Source: DATFRX01 sp035630615 (GTDB lineage Bacteria; Actinomycetota; Actinomycetes; Propionibacteriales; Nocardioidaceae). Taken from it: a DNA stretch of 64,000 bases. The stretch lies in the NCBI GenBank assembly GCA_035630615.1, contig DASQKI010000022.1, positions 1 to 64,000 on the forward strand. Reading direction: 5' to 3'. Under the pieces are notes generated by a model, which was given only the letters and a program-made list of their open reading frames with translations, made no database searches and had not been told where the DNA came from. Positions 1 to 7,506 of the stretch are shown in pieces. The position numbers and the translations under genes are program-made. The first letter of the stretch is position 1. Each line of letters begins with the position of its first letter.

Positions 1-296
1 AGAAAGTCAGCAACCCCGCCACGATGACGGGATGCCTGGCGGTACCTGTCGACACTCAGGCCACGTAGAACAAGACAACTTGCCGCCGAACACCATGCCG
101 CAGCAGAGCCGGGCAGCGTTCGGGACGAAGGGGTCGTGCCCCGAGTACTGGCCCTTTTGGTCGTCCCGATCGGCGGGAAACGGCCGGCAGCGACGCGGAG
201 TCGTCATCGAGCTGACCCGCCTATCCGTGCAGGTCAGATTGACAATCGGGTCGGCACGAGAACTGTCCGGCAGACGCCAACGGGAATCCGCGGGTT
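1..296. other. Non-coding margin of decayed mobile element
   Basis: I recognise no protein gene here. Short open frames on both strands have no ribosome binding site and no family resemblance. The stretch leads into the tRNA 3'-end remnant and is best read as element-flanking debris. Confidence 0.4.
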
Positions 297-323
297 CGGG
301 GTTCGAGTCCCCGGCGGCCCACC
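297..323 (+). other. tRNA 3'-end remnant, candidate attachment site
   Basis: A perfect 5-bp T stem (CGGGG/CCCCG) encloses the loop TTCGAGT. It is followed by a 7-base acceptor strand GCGGCCC, an A discriminator and CC. Upstream, GGGTCGG at 248-254 could pair with most of the acceptor strand, but no regular D or anticodon arm can be folded between, so this is not a working tRNA. Actinomycete integrative elements use tRNA 3' ends as att sites and keep their integrase stop codon close by. An integrase 3' end sits 55 bases away, which supports an att reading. Confidence 0.55.
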
Positions 324-377
324 CGTGTGCAGGTCAGAGACAGTGCAGGGATCGTGCGAGCCGATGACACCCATGCT

Positions 378-853
378 TTACCCATCCTTTTCGTTTTGCG
401 GCTGATCCGATCCGGGCAGGCTGAGGAACAGCTCGATGTCCCTCGCCGCCTTCGGGTTGGCGACTCTGCGGGCCAGGTAGACGTTCTGCGTCATCGACAC
501 CTGGGCGAGCCGTTGGCCGGCGTGATGCTGGACGGTCAGCGTGACCATGCCCATCGTGTGGCCCCGGTCGACGGCCCACTCGGCGACCGCAGCGAGATCG
601 TTGGCGCGTTCGGCGGCGATCTTCGCCGCGCAGACCGAGCAGGCCCACACGCTGCCGCACGACGTGACCCCGGAGAACCCGGCCCGACCATCACCCGAGA
701 CCCGGAGCCCGACCTGCCCGCCCGGCGTACGCGCTGTCCGGCCGCAGCAGGCCACCCGGTCAGCGCGGTCAGCCCCCAAAGCTCCCGACGCAGCTCATAC
801 CGCCGACGACGCGCAGCCGACCGCTTCGCCGCGACCTCGGCAGCGTGATCCCT
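378..853 (-). pseudogene. Fused and frameshifted remnant: Rep N-half joined to integrase C-end
   Basis: Read on the minus strand, 853 to about 757 encodes the start of an actinomycete replication initiator (AAKRSAARRRRYELRRELW). A frame change at about 757 continues it with GFSGVTSCGSVWACSVCAAK, the Cys-rich motif of pSAM2-type Rep proteins. Near 497 the Rep sequence stops, and the same frame continues as MTQNVYLARRVANPKAA. That is the usual extreme C-terminus of a tyrosine recombinase, just after the catalytic Tyr region. The frame ends with TAA at 378-380. Actinomycete integrative elements carry int next to att, with xis and rep beyond it. An internal deletion from rep into int therefore explains the fusion. 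Nothing here should be active. Confidence 0.7.
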
Positions 854-1448
854 TGAAAAGCTATTCGCAGTGTTACCTAGACGATCGGCTGAGCAGCGCC
901 GGGGCCGCGCTGACGCGCGGCCCGCCGCCCCTTGCACTCCGGAAGACCTACGTGCCGGGGCGGCGACGGACGGAGAGGCGGCCCCGCTGTGCTCGCCGGT
1001 CTCATAGGCGCACCGCGCATCGCTTCGAGCGTCACGACCAGGCGCAGGCGCACGACGGCGGCGCTCGAGCCGGTCTGGCCTCACCGTCGCGCTGTCGGGG
1101 CCGATCACGCCGCCACCCCGCCCCAGCGGACCGAGACACGGCGACCGTGAGCAGCTCGCCAGGCGACGTGTAGCGCCACCGGTCGTGGGTACACCGTGGG
1201 CGGAGTAGGTGACCTCGACAGTGCCCGGGCCGCACATCTGGCTTCACCTACCGCCGGTGACCCCGACGGTACTGGGTGGCGGACCCGAGCATCCGCGACT
1301 ACACGCCCAAGTGCATCGTCGGGGTCGCCGGAAACGGGAAACGTGGGGCTGGGCAAACCCGCCTGACGGGAGCCTGCCACGACCGCGCGGCACGTCGGGT
1401 GCGACCGCCTTGCTGGCAGTCTCGGCATAACGCGCTGGCCCGTGGGTC
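854..1448. other. Decayed element DNA without recognisable gene
   Basis: No frame here shows a recognisable domain or a convincing ribosome binding site. The stretch continues the mobile-element debris upstream of the Rep remnant. I see no tRNA, clear terminator or insertion-sequence end in it. Confidence 0.35.
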
Positions 1449-1800
1449 GTTGAAGGTGTCGACCGACGACCGGCCGACAAAGCTCCGACGCTCCTGGCGA
1501 CCGACGCAATCCCAAAGCGAAGGCGACTCGTACATGGAGTGCCGGTCGGCGCTCGACGTGCCGGGCACCACCAGACACAACCGGTTCCGCGACTGGCGGT
1601 GGTGTCCGGTTCGTGAAATCGGCGGCTGGGGAGCCCCATTCCTCCGCGCCGGGCCATTATTCGGCCGCCACGGCCCGGCTCAAGGGCGCCTGCGGCGTCG
1701 CTACGCGATGAGCTGACGCTCCCCTTGACCCGCGTCGCTCCGGCCATACTGCGGCACCTAAGAGGAGGATGGGCGAGATGCAGTCACGCGGCGGACCCTG
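1449..1800. repeat. Duplicated module, copy A
   Basis: This stretch aligns by eye with 2161-2690 in the same order. Shared words include GACCGACGACC and AAGCTCCGACGCT early on, GGTGGTGTCCGG and CTCCGCGCCGGGCCATT in the middle, then AAGGGCGCC-GCGTCGCTACGCGAT and CCTTGACCCG. TCAAGGG and CCCTTGA bracket the conserved GTCGCTACGCGAT word and could form a hairpin. A small gene follows directly. The module may be a regulatory or transfer-origin region of the element, but that is inference. Confidence 0.55.
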
Positions 1801-1844
1801 CGCCACCACGCGACCAGCAGCCGCATCACAGGGAGGACCTGACC

Positions 1845-2045
1845 ATGCCCACGACGACCGGCGCGACCATCCTGGAGGAAGCCCGCAGCCTCGCGGCCGG
1901 CGCAACCAGGGCCTATTACGACGGCAACCAGTACGTGTTCGAAGAAGCCGCCAAACTCGCGACCACACTCGCGCTAGTCGATATCGCCGGTTCGCTACGG
2001 GTGCTGTGCGGCGAGCAACCCCAGCACGACCCCAACCGACCCTGA
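1845..2045 (+). CDS. Small hypothetical protein of the mobile element
   Basis: A 66-residue protein begins MPTTTGATILEEARSL and ends GEQPQHDPNRP. The start is set by a strong GGGAGG at 1831-1836, eight bases before ATG. An upstream in-frame start would lack this. The sequence is mostly alpha-helical in character, with a run of small and aliphatic residues (EEAAKLATTLALVDIAGSL), and has no signal peptide or clear membrane segment. I do not recognise the family. It lies directly behind duplicated module A; a partly similar, shorter open frame starts at about 2720 behind module B, so the module and gene may have been duplicated together. Confidence 0.45.
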   Translation: MPTTTGATILEEARSLAAGATRAYYDGNQYVFEEAAKLATTLALVDIAGSLRVLCGEQPQHDPNRP

Positions 2046-2160
2046 CAGCCGGCACCCGTAGCGAACCGGAGCGGACGACCGATGTCCCGTGATAGACGGT
2101 GCAGTCGATCGGCCCTGGCGTAACCCTCCGCCTTGTCGGTCGTTGATCTCGGTGCACGCG

Positions 2161-2690
2161 GTGTTGACCGACGACCAACCGGCGAAGCTCCGACGCTATC
2201 GGGACGCCGAAGCCGACTTCGACCACTCGGGGCAAGCCAACCCGGCGTCGCAGGGCAACGACCCCCGGCGGGAGGGGGGCCCGGGGTCGATGCCCTGCAG
2301 CAGCAGAACCCCGTCCTCCGCGCCGGTCGACCACTCCTTTGTGTAGCGCGGCCGGCGATGGGTACCCCGCAATGAAGTCGGTGAAGCAGGCATGGCACGG
2401 ACCCTTCACAGGGTTGCGGCTTCACCCGACATGTTCCGGGCACCATCACCACTAGGCTGTCCCGCCACTGGAGGTGGTGTCCGGCTCTCAAGTGGTCCAG
2501 CGGGCAGGCCCCGTCCTCCGCGCCGGGCCATTGTGCGGGCCACCCGGCACGGCTTAAGGGCGCCTACGGCGTCGCTACGCGATCGAGCCAGCTCGACCCT
2601 TGACCCGCACCGCGCAGCCCTTACTGCGACACCTATGCGGAGGACGGGGCAGGTGTGTTCACGCCGCCAAACCGCCACGCGCTTCGCCCG
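2161..2690. repeat. Duplicated module, copy B
   Basis: This is the second, diverged copy of 1449-1800, with about 150 extra bases in its first half. The best conserved part is 2490-2620, including AAGGGCGCCTACGGCGTCGC and the CCTTGACCCG word. It is followed by a short open frame starting near 2720 (MMTRPHEVQRVLAAAETPQ) that runs into the truncated VOC gene in another frame. No transposase or terminal inverted repeat is visible. Confidence 0.5.
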
Positions 2691-2789
2691 CTCAGCTGCG
2701 ACGCGCGGGTAAACCGACCATGATGACTCGACCGCACGAAGTCCAGAGAGTCTTGGCGGCAGCTGAGACACCGCAGAGAGGAGCCGTGG

Positions 2790-2927
2790 ATGGCTGTCTT
2801 CATCGGATCGGTCGTATTGAACGTGTCGGATAGCGCCAGGGCCGCAGGTTTCTGGAACAGGGCTCTCGGCTACGTTCCCCATCCACACATTCCGGAGTTC
2901 CTCGTTCCGCCCGAGTGGCAGCAATGA
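2790..2927 (+). pseudogene. Truncated VOC (glyoxalase-fold) protein, 45 residues
   Basis: The frame starts ATG at 2790 behind GAGAGGAG. It encodes MAVFIGSVVLNVSDSARAAG followed by FWNRALGYVP and EFLVPPEW. This is the usual first beta-alpha-beta segment of vicinal-oxygen-chelate proteins of about 130-150 residues. A TGA after PEWQQ ends it at residue 45, so the second half of the module and the remaining metal ligands are missing. The reading frame of the next gene begins inside the stop (ATGA). Whether the short peptide is made is unknown; it cannot form the normal fold. Confidence 0.65.
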
Positions 2928-3169
2928 CGCAACCGAAGCGGTCACCAACACCAGCCGGCGGGTACATCCTGGTGGGCTCAGTGCTCGTCGCCCTCGCCGT
3001 CCTCATCCCTATGTCGGGCAATGCGGGCGCGCCAGAACTGGTCATCAGTCTCCTGATGCTCGTCATCGGTGGCTTGCTGCTCCTGATCGGCGTCATCGCG
3101 GCCGGAGTGCGAATTGGCATGCGCAACCACGACGCCAATCTCAGGCCACCTCCGGACGAGTCGCCGTAG
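2924..3169 (+). CDS. Small membrane protein, two TM segments
   Basis: An 81-residue protein starts at the ATG that overlaps the TGA of the truncated VOC frame (ATGA), which suggests translational coupling. Residues 14-30 (YILVGSVLVALAVLIPM) and about 40-62 (LVISLLMLVIGGLLLLIGVI) are strongly hydrophobic. They are followed by a basic stretch (RIGMRNH) and a Pro-rich tail, consistent with a two-pass inner-membrane protein with both ends inside. I do not recognise the family. It could be a passenger gene of the element or an old neighbour of the VOC gene. Confidence 0.55.
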   Translation: MTQPKRSPTPAGGYILVGSVLVALAVLIPMSGNAGAPELVISLLMLVIGGLLLLIGVIAAGVRIGMRNHDANLRPPPDESP

Positions 3170-3185
3170 CCGCGGCCGCCACCGA

Positions 3186-3227
3186 CCCATGCTTTGCCCA
3201 TGCTTTGCCCATGCTTTGCCCATCCTT
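3186..3227. repeat. Three 11-bp tandem repeats plus a partial unit
   Basis: The unit CCCATGCTTTG is repeated three times without gaps (3186-3218) and followed by CCCATCCTT. The same arrangement with one unit, CCCATGCTTTA-CCCATCCTT, lies at 370-389, where it contains the TAA stop of the integrase remnant. On the minus strand both loci read KDG at the equivalent position. This locus is therefore probably the 3' end of a second integrase or a second element boundary. It also marks where the beta-lactamase-fold pseudogene stops. Confidence 0.6.
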
Positions 3228-3269
3228 GTGGACCGATGCCGTTGCGGAACGACCGTCACCAGCTGAACG

Positions 3270-3850
3270 CCGACCTTCCACGCCCGCGCAGGTCATGGCA
3301 GGACTGGTACGCCAGGGCATCGCCGTCGTTGCCGTACAAACGGACTCCGCACGAGGTTCCCGCCATGCCAGGCCGAGCCCGTACATCCCGCCCTCGACAC
3401 CCGGCGCCTTCATCTCGTCGAGCAGATGGCCCGGCAATAGACGTCCGCCGAGCAATGCGGCGAAGAACCGGTTGAGATCCCCTGTCGTGGAGATCATCTC
3501 GCTGCTCGCGCCCATCACCGACGGATTCATTGCTGTGTAGTCGAGGAGTTACGGCTCGCCGTCCTGTTCTGCCGGCACGTAGCCGTGCGGATGCGGCCGA
3601 CCGATCCGCGGCGACGTCCCCGGCACCGTGGTGTCGTGCAACCGCAGCGGTCGGATGATCCGATGCTCGATCTCCTTGCCGTACGAGCGACCGGTCACCT
3701 TCTCGATGATCAGACCGAGCAGGATGTAGTTGGTGTTCGAGTAGTCGAACGCCGATCCCGACGGTTCGAACGTCGGCGGGTTCACCACCGCGCGTCGAAC
3801 CAGCTCGGCCGCGGTCCAGGTCCGCCACCGGTTGTCCAGGAACTCCTAGG
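3270..3850 (-). pseudogene. Broken serine hydrolase (beta-lactamase class C / D,D-peptidase fold)
   Basis: The minus strand encodes FDYSNTNYILLGLIIEKVTG, which contains the YSN motif of class C beta-lactamase-like serine hydrolases. PLRLHDTTVPG and MISTTGDLNRFFAALLGG follow, then YGLGL. The gene is broken in at least three ways. The N-terminal part with the SxxK nucleophile is absent, since homology begins near 3850. An in-frame TAA lies at 3549-3551. A frame change near 3340 separates YGLGL from the following CGVRLYGNDGDALAY segment. The 3' end runs into the 11-bp tandem repeats. Decay next to the element boundary suggests disruption by insertion or deletion. Confidence 0.75.
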
Positions 3851-3987
3851 CAGTACGTCGGGAGCAAGCCTCATCGAGCAGTGCAGCCGGACACATCCGG
3901 TAATGCCCTTGGTTGTCCCCGAGAGCGTCAAAAACGTCGTCGCACGGGAGCGTCGCCAAGGGGCGTGCCAGCGGCGACACTTGAGCG

Positions 3988-5571
3988 ATGGGCGAAGCCG
4001 AGGTTCTGATCGCCGGACTCTTGGTGGCCGTGGCAGGTCTTTGCACGGTCGCCAATCGACTGTCGGTGCCGTATCCGATCGTGCTCGTCGTCGGTGGCGC
4101 GGCACTGGGGTTCGTTCCGGGACTTCCCGACGTACATCTCGACCCCGAGATCGTGCTGGTCGTGTTCTTGCCGCCGCTGCTGTACGGCGCGTCGATCTTC
4201 TCCAACTTCAACGACCTCCGGAGCAACCTTCGCGGACTCACCCTCAGTACGGTCGGGCTCGTCCTGGCGACGATGTGCGCGGTCGCCTGGGCGGCACACG
4301 CGATCATTCCGGGGCTGCCGTGGGAAGCCGCGTTCGTCCTCGGAGCGATCGTCTCGCCGACCGACCCGCTCGCGGCCGCGACGATCATGCGACGCCTCGA
4401 CGCTCCGCGACGCATGGTCAGCGGCATCGAGGGTGAAGGGTTGTTCAACGACGCGACCGCGCTCGTGGCGTACCGCGTCGCGGTGGCCACCGTCGTCGCC
4501 GGCGGCTTCTCGCTCGCCGAAGCGAGCATGCGGTTTCTCCTCAGCGCGGTCGGCGGCGTTGCCATCGGCCTGGCCGTTGGGTTTATCGTCAGCGAGATCC
4601 GAAAGCGGACCTCCGACACCCAGATCAGCGTCACGATCTCGCTGCTGACCGGCTATGCGGCGTTCGTTCCGGCGGACGCCATCGGTGCATCCGGCGTCCT
4701 GGCCACGGTCACGGCGGGCATCTTCATCGGGGTCCGGATTGCTCGGATTCTGCCGGCCAGAATCCGGCTCCAGGGCTATTTCGTCTGGGACATCGTCGAC
4801 TTCATCGTCAACGCGATCCTGTTCGTCCTTGTCGGATTGCAGCTTCGGACCGTGATCGATGGGCTGTCGGGCTACTCCGCGAGCAGCCTCGCCGGCTACG
4901 CCCTTGTGGTTTCGGGCGCTGTCGTAGGCACCCGACTCATCTGGTTCTTCACCGTCCCGTACCTGATTCGAGCGATCGATCGTCGACCGGCCCAGCGGGC
5001 GCGGCGGGTAGACGCACGCTGGCGGCTGGTGATGGCTTGGAGCGGCATGCGGGGCGCTGTCTCACTCGCGGTGGCCCTCGCGATCCCACTCACGACCGAC
5101 GCCGGCGACCCGTTCCCGCAACGCGACCTCATCGTGTTCCTGACGTTCGCGGTCATCTTCTCCACGCTCGTGGTGCAAGGACTCTCGCTCCCGGTCCTGA
5201 TCCAACGACTCGGGATCAGCGACGGAGGTGCCGACGCCGACGAGGAGCTTCGGGCCCGACTGATCGCCACGAAGGCCGCGATCGCGCAGCTCGACACATT
5301 GGAGGGTGAGGAGTGGACGCGCAGCGACACCGTTGAACGGATGCGTGGCCTGTACGAATACCGCAAACGCCGATTCGCCGCCCGCGCCGGCAAGATCGAC
5401 GATGACGGGTACGAGGACCGCACGCTCGCCTACCAACAGATGGTGCAGCTCGTACTGCAGGCACAGCGCGAGGCGCTCGTGCGTATGCGCGACAACGGCG
5501 AGCTCTCCAACGAGGCCATGAACCGCATCATCCGGGAGCTCGACCTCGAGGAGTCACGGCTCGAGATCTGA
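3988..5571 (+). CDS. Na+/H+ antiporter, CPA1 (NhaP-like) family
   Basis: This 527-residue membrane protein exchanges Na+ or K+ for H+ across the cytoplasmic membrane and so helps set internal pH and ion balance. Residues 1-410 form about 12 TM helices. SPTDPLA (about residues 130-136) and EGLFNDATALV (about 151-161), with the paired Asn-Asp, are the ion-binding signature of bacterial CPA1 antiporters. GMRGAVSLAVALA is the conserved late helix. About 115 hydrophilic residues follow, rich in Arg and Glu (LDTLEGEEWTRSD, RMRGLYEYRKRRF), and form the cytoplasmic tail usual for this group. The start is the first ATG after a weak purine-rich stretch. The gene converges with the MFS gene only 3 bases away. 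Confidence 0.9.
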   Translation: MGEAEVLIAGLLVAVAGLCTVANRLSVPYPIVLVVGGAALGFVPGLPDVHLDPEIVLVVFLPPLLYGASIFSNFNDLRSNLRGLTLSTVGLVLATMCAVAWAAHAIIPGLPWEAAFVLGAIVSPTDPLAAATIMRRLDAPRRMVSGIEGEGLFNDATALVAYRVAVATVVAGGFSLAEASMRFLLSAVGGVAIGLAVGFIVSEIRKRTSDTQISVTISLLTGYAAFVPADAIGASGVLATVTAGIFIGVRIARILPARIRLQGYFVWDIVDFIVNAILFVLVGLQLRTVIDGLSGYSASSLAGYALVVSGAVVGTRLIWFFTVPYLIRAIDRRPAQRARRVDARWRLVMAWSGMRGAVSLAVALAIPLTTDAGDPFPQRDLIVFLTFAVIFSTLVVQGLSLPVLIQRLGISDGGADADEELRARLIATKAAIAQLDTLEGEEWTRSDTVERMRGLYEYRKRRFAARAGKIDDDGYEDRTLAYQQMVQLVLQAQREALVRMRDNGELSNEAMNRIIRELDLEESRLEI

Positions 5572-5574
5572 TCC

Positions 5575-7002
5575 TCATCCGTCGTCCCTCGGCCCGCCGA
5601 CCCGGCTCAGGCTTCGATCGGCCACTGTCACGGCGAGGTACATCAGGGCCAGCACGAGCATGAACCAGGTGAGGTCGTGCATGCCGGCGGTGTCGGCGTG
5701 TTCGGAGAGCAACGTGCCGGTCGCCGCGGACGCGACGATCGCGCCGAGATAGATGGAGGTGCGAAGGAGTCCCGACGACGAACCGATGCGCGCCGGATCG
5801 GACTGGTGATACACCGAGTTTTGCAGCGCCAGGCCGTTGAGCCCCTGCGAGACGCCGAGGACGATGGCGATGCCGACGAGAAGCCAGACCGGGCTGTCGG
5901 AGTGCAGCAACAACAGCAAGGCACAGCCGACGATCTGCGCGGTTGCACCCACGACGAGCTTGGCCCGGACGGCCGGACGGCGCCCGGTGTACACGGATAC
6001 GGCGATCCCAGTCGCGAACAGCGGAAAGAGTGCGAAGCCCGCGGCGGTGGCCGAGAAGCCACGGCCCTCCTGCATCCATTGCGCGTAGCCGTAGAGGAAC
6101 GAGTACGCCACGCAGTACGCGAACAGCGCCCGAGCGTACGTCGTCACGAGCGGCGGATTGCCTCGCAGCACCCGCAGGTCGATGAACGGCATCCGCGCCC
6201 GCAACTCACGGAGTACGAAACCGACGCCGGCCACGCTGGCAAGCACCGGCAGGTACCAGGCCTCGGCCGACGCGTCCATCAAGAACAGCAGCAGCGACAC
6301 CAGCGCCGCGGCGAACAACGCCATGCCCAACGGGTCCAGCGCCACCATGGGACGAACGCGCTCGTCGCGATCCGGCGTTGGCGTCTTGGGCAGGCGCCGG
6401 AAGCCGAGGATCAACGCCGCCACCGCCAACGGGATGTTGACCGCGAGGGTCGTGCGCCAACCGCCGAGGCCGATCAGCAGGCCGCCGAGGCTGGGACCGA
6501 TGACGGCGGTCGTCTGCCCGGCTACCGCCAGCGCCGTGAGGGCACCGGCCGGGCTGTCGCGGCCCGTGCGACTGGCCTCGCTGCGGATCAAGTACATCGC
6601 GGCCGGATAGCCGGCACACGTGCCGAAGCCCAGCAGCACTCGCGCCGCGATCAACACGCCGAGACTGGGCGAGACCGTACCGACGACGCCCGCGACACCG
6701 GTCAGCATCGCGCCCGCGAGATAGAGCCGACGCGGCCCGTAGTGATCGATCAGTCGGCCCATCACGGGCTGGCCGATCGCGGTCGCGAGATAGAGGGCCG
6801 ACACCAGCCATGCCGTCTCGGACGGGGGTGCGCCAAACGCGACGCCGATGGGCACCAATGACACCGCGAGGATCGACGAGTTGATCGGGTTGAGGACCGA
6901 GCCCAGGATCATCGGGGCGAGCAGCCGCGGATCGAGCGGGGCCTCGGAGCCGTCCGAACCCGGACGCAGCCGTCCCCTCAGTCCAGCCAGCCTCGACGTC
7001 AC
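5575..7002 (-). CDS. MFS drug-type exporter, 14-TM DHA2 group
   Basis: This 475-residue transporter is predicted to export small molecules by proton antiport. Features of the DHA2 group are visible: GQPVMGRLIDHYGPRR in the loop after TM2 (motif A), RVLLGFGTCAG, and GPSLGGLLIGLGGWR (motif C region). The hydrophobic segments fit 14 TM helices. I place the start at GTG 7002 because it overlaps the TGA of the upstream MarR-like gene (GTGA), the classic coupling arrangement, and because residues before it in the open frame are not transporter-like. The pairing with a MarR gene suggests drug- or stress-responsive control, but that regulator looks defective. The substrate cannot be read from the sequence. 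Confidence 0.85.
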   Translation of the reverse strand: MTSRLAGLRGRLRPGSDGSEAPLDPRLLAPMILGSVLNPINSSILAVSLVPIGVAFGAPPSETAWLVSALYLATAIGQPVMGRLIDHYGPRRLYLAGAMLTGVAGVVGTVSPSLGVLIAARVLLGFGTCAGYPAAMYLIRSEASRTGRDSPAGALTALAVAGQTTAVIGPSLGGLLIGLGGWRTTLAVNIPLAVAALILGFRRLPKTPTPDRDERVRPMVALDPLGMALFAAALVSLLLFLMDASAEAWYLPVLASVAGVGFVLRELRARMPFIDLRVLRGNPPLVTTYARALFAYCVAYSFLYGYAQWMQEGRGFSATAAGFALFPLFATGIAVSVYTGRRPAVRAKLVVGATAQIVGCALLLLLHSDSPVWLLVGIAIVLGVSQGLNGLALQNSVYHQSDPARIGSSSGLLRTSIYLGAIVASAATGTLLSEHADTAGMHDLTWFMLVLALMYLAVTVADRSLSRVGGPRDDG

Positions 7003-7277
7003 GACTCGACGAGCCGATTCAGCAACGCCAAGGCCTCGAGCATCGCCTGCCGCTCGCGCTCGGTGTAGCGCTGCTGCAACGATCGAGCCAGCCACTCCAC
7101 GCTGGCCCGCCGCTTGTCCTCGCGGAACGCCTGCCCTGTGCTGGAGGTCTGTGACGGCGTGAGCCCCTCGGTGTCGTAGGTCTCCTTCAACCGTCTGCGT
7201 AGGCGACCGATGACCGTACGAACCTCGTGAGCAGCTCGGACCGCGGACGCCGAGACAGCTGTGTCAGGACTCGTCAC
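6999..7277 (-). pseudogene. MarR-family regulator with internal deletion of the DNA-binding region
   Basis: The protein starts VTSPDTAVSASAVRAAHEVR and continues VIGRLRRRLKETYDTEGLTPSQTS, the normal first helices of a MarR repressor. After SQTS, where the winged helix-turn-helix (about 50 residues) should begin, it jumps to STGQAFREDKRRASVEWLAR and the usual C-terminal dimerisation helix LTERER-like YTERERQAMLEALALLNRL. The frame stays open across the join. The product could dimerise but not bind DNA in the usual way. It is still coupled to the MFS gene by GTGA, and a palindromic operator-like site lies just upstream. A longer start at 7304 is possible. Confidence 0.65.
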
Positions 7278-7290
7278 ATGGTGACCGTAA

Positions 7291-7328
7291 ATTGCACAGG
7301 CCAAGCTGTGCAGTCCAGGCTGCGCAAT
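7291..7328 (-). promoter_or_regulatory. Palindromic operator-like site upstream of marR remnant
   Basis: ATTGCACAG at 7291-7299 pairs with CTGTGCA at 7306-7312 and, as an alternative with one mismatch, with CTGCGCAAT at 7320-7328. Nested dyads of this size just upstream of a MarR/exporter operon are typical of the autoregulatory operator of such regulators. The role is inferred. Confidence 0.45.
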
Positions 7329-7375
7329 GTGATCGATCGCTCACACGCCAGGCCGGTTCCTCCCTTCAAGACAGG

Positions 7376-7430
7376 CCACAGGCCCGGTCGCACACCCCTT
7401 AGGGAGTTGGTGTACGACCGGGCCGTGTGG
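7376..7430. terminator. Long hairpin, probable terminator of the secreted-protein gene
   Basis: CCACA-GGCCCGGTCG (7376-7390) pairs with CGACCGGGCC-GTGTGG (7415-7430) with one bulge. Inside it ACACC (7392-7396) pairs with GGTGT (7409-7413), leaving a 12-base loop. It lies 77 bases past the stop of the minus-strand secreted-protein gene and before the divergent marR promoter. There is no strong U tract, as is common in actinobacteria. Confidence 0.6.
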
Positions 7431-7506
7431 TTGCGAAGCTCTCGCCGGTTATGGGCCGGGAGTTATCGCTGTCGAGTTAGTTACTTATGGTTGACCTACG
7501 CGTCGA

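Noticed and set aside
248..323. A complete tRNA gene
   Set aside because: The T arm and acceptor 3' strand are perfect, and GGGTCGG at 248-254 pairs partly, but the first/last acceptor pairing has a mismatch and no D or anticodon stem forms at the required spacing.
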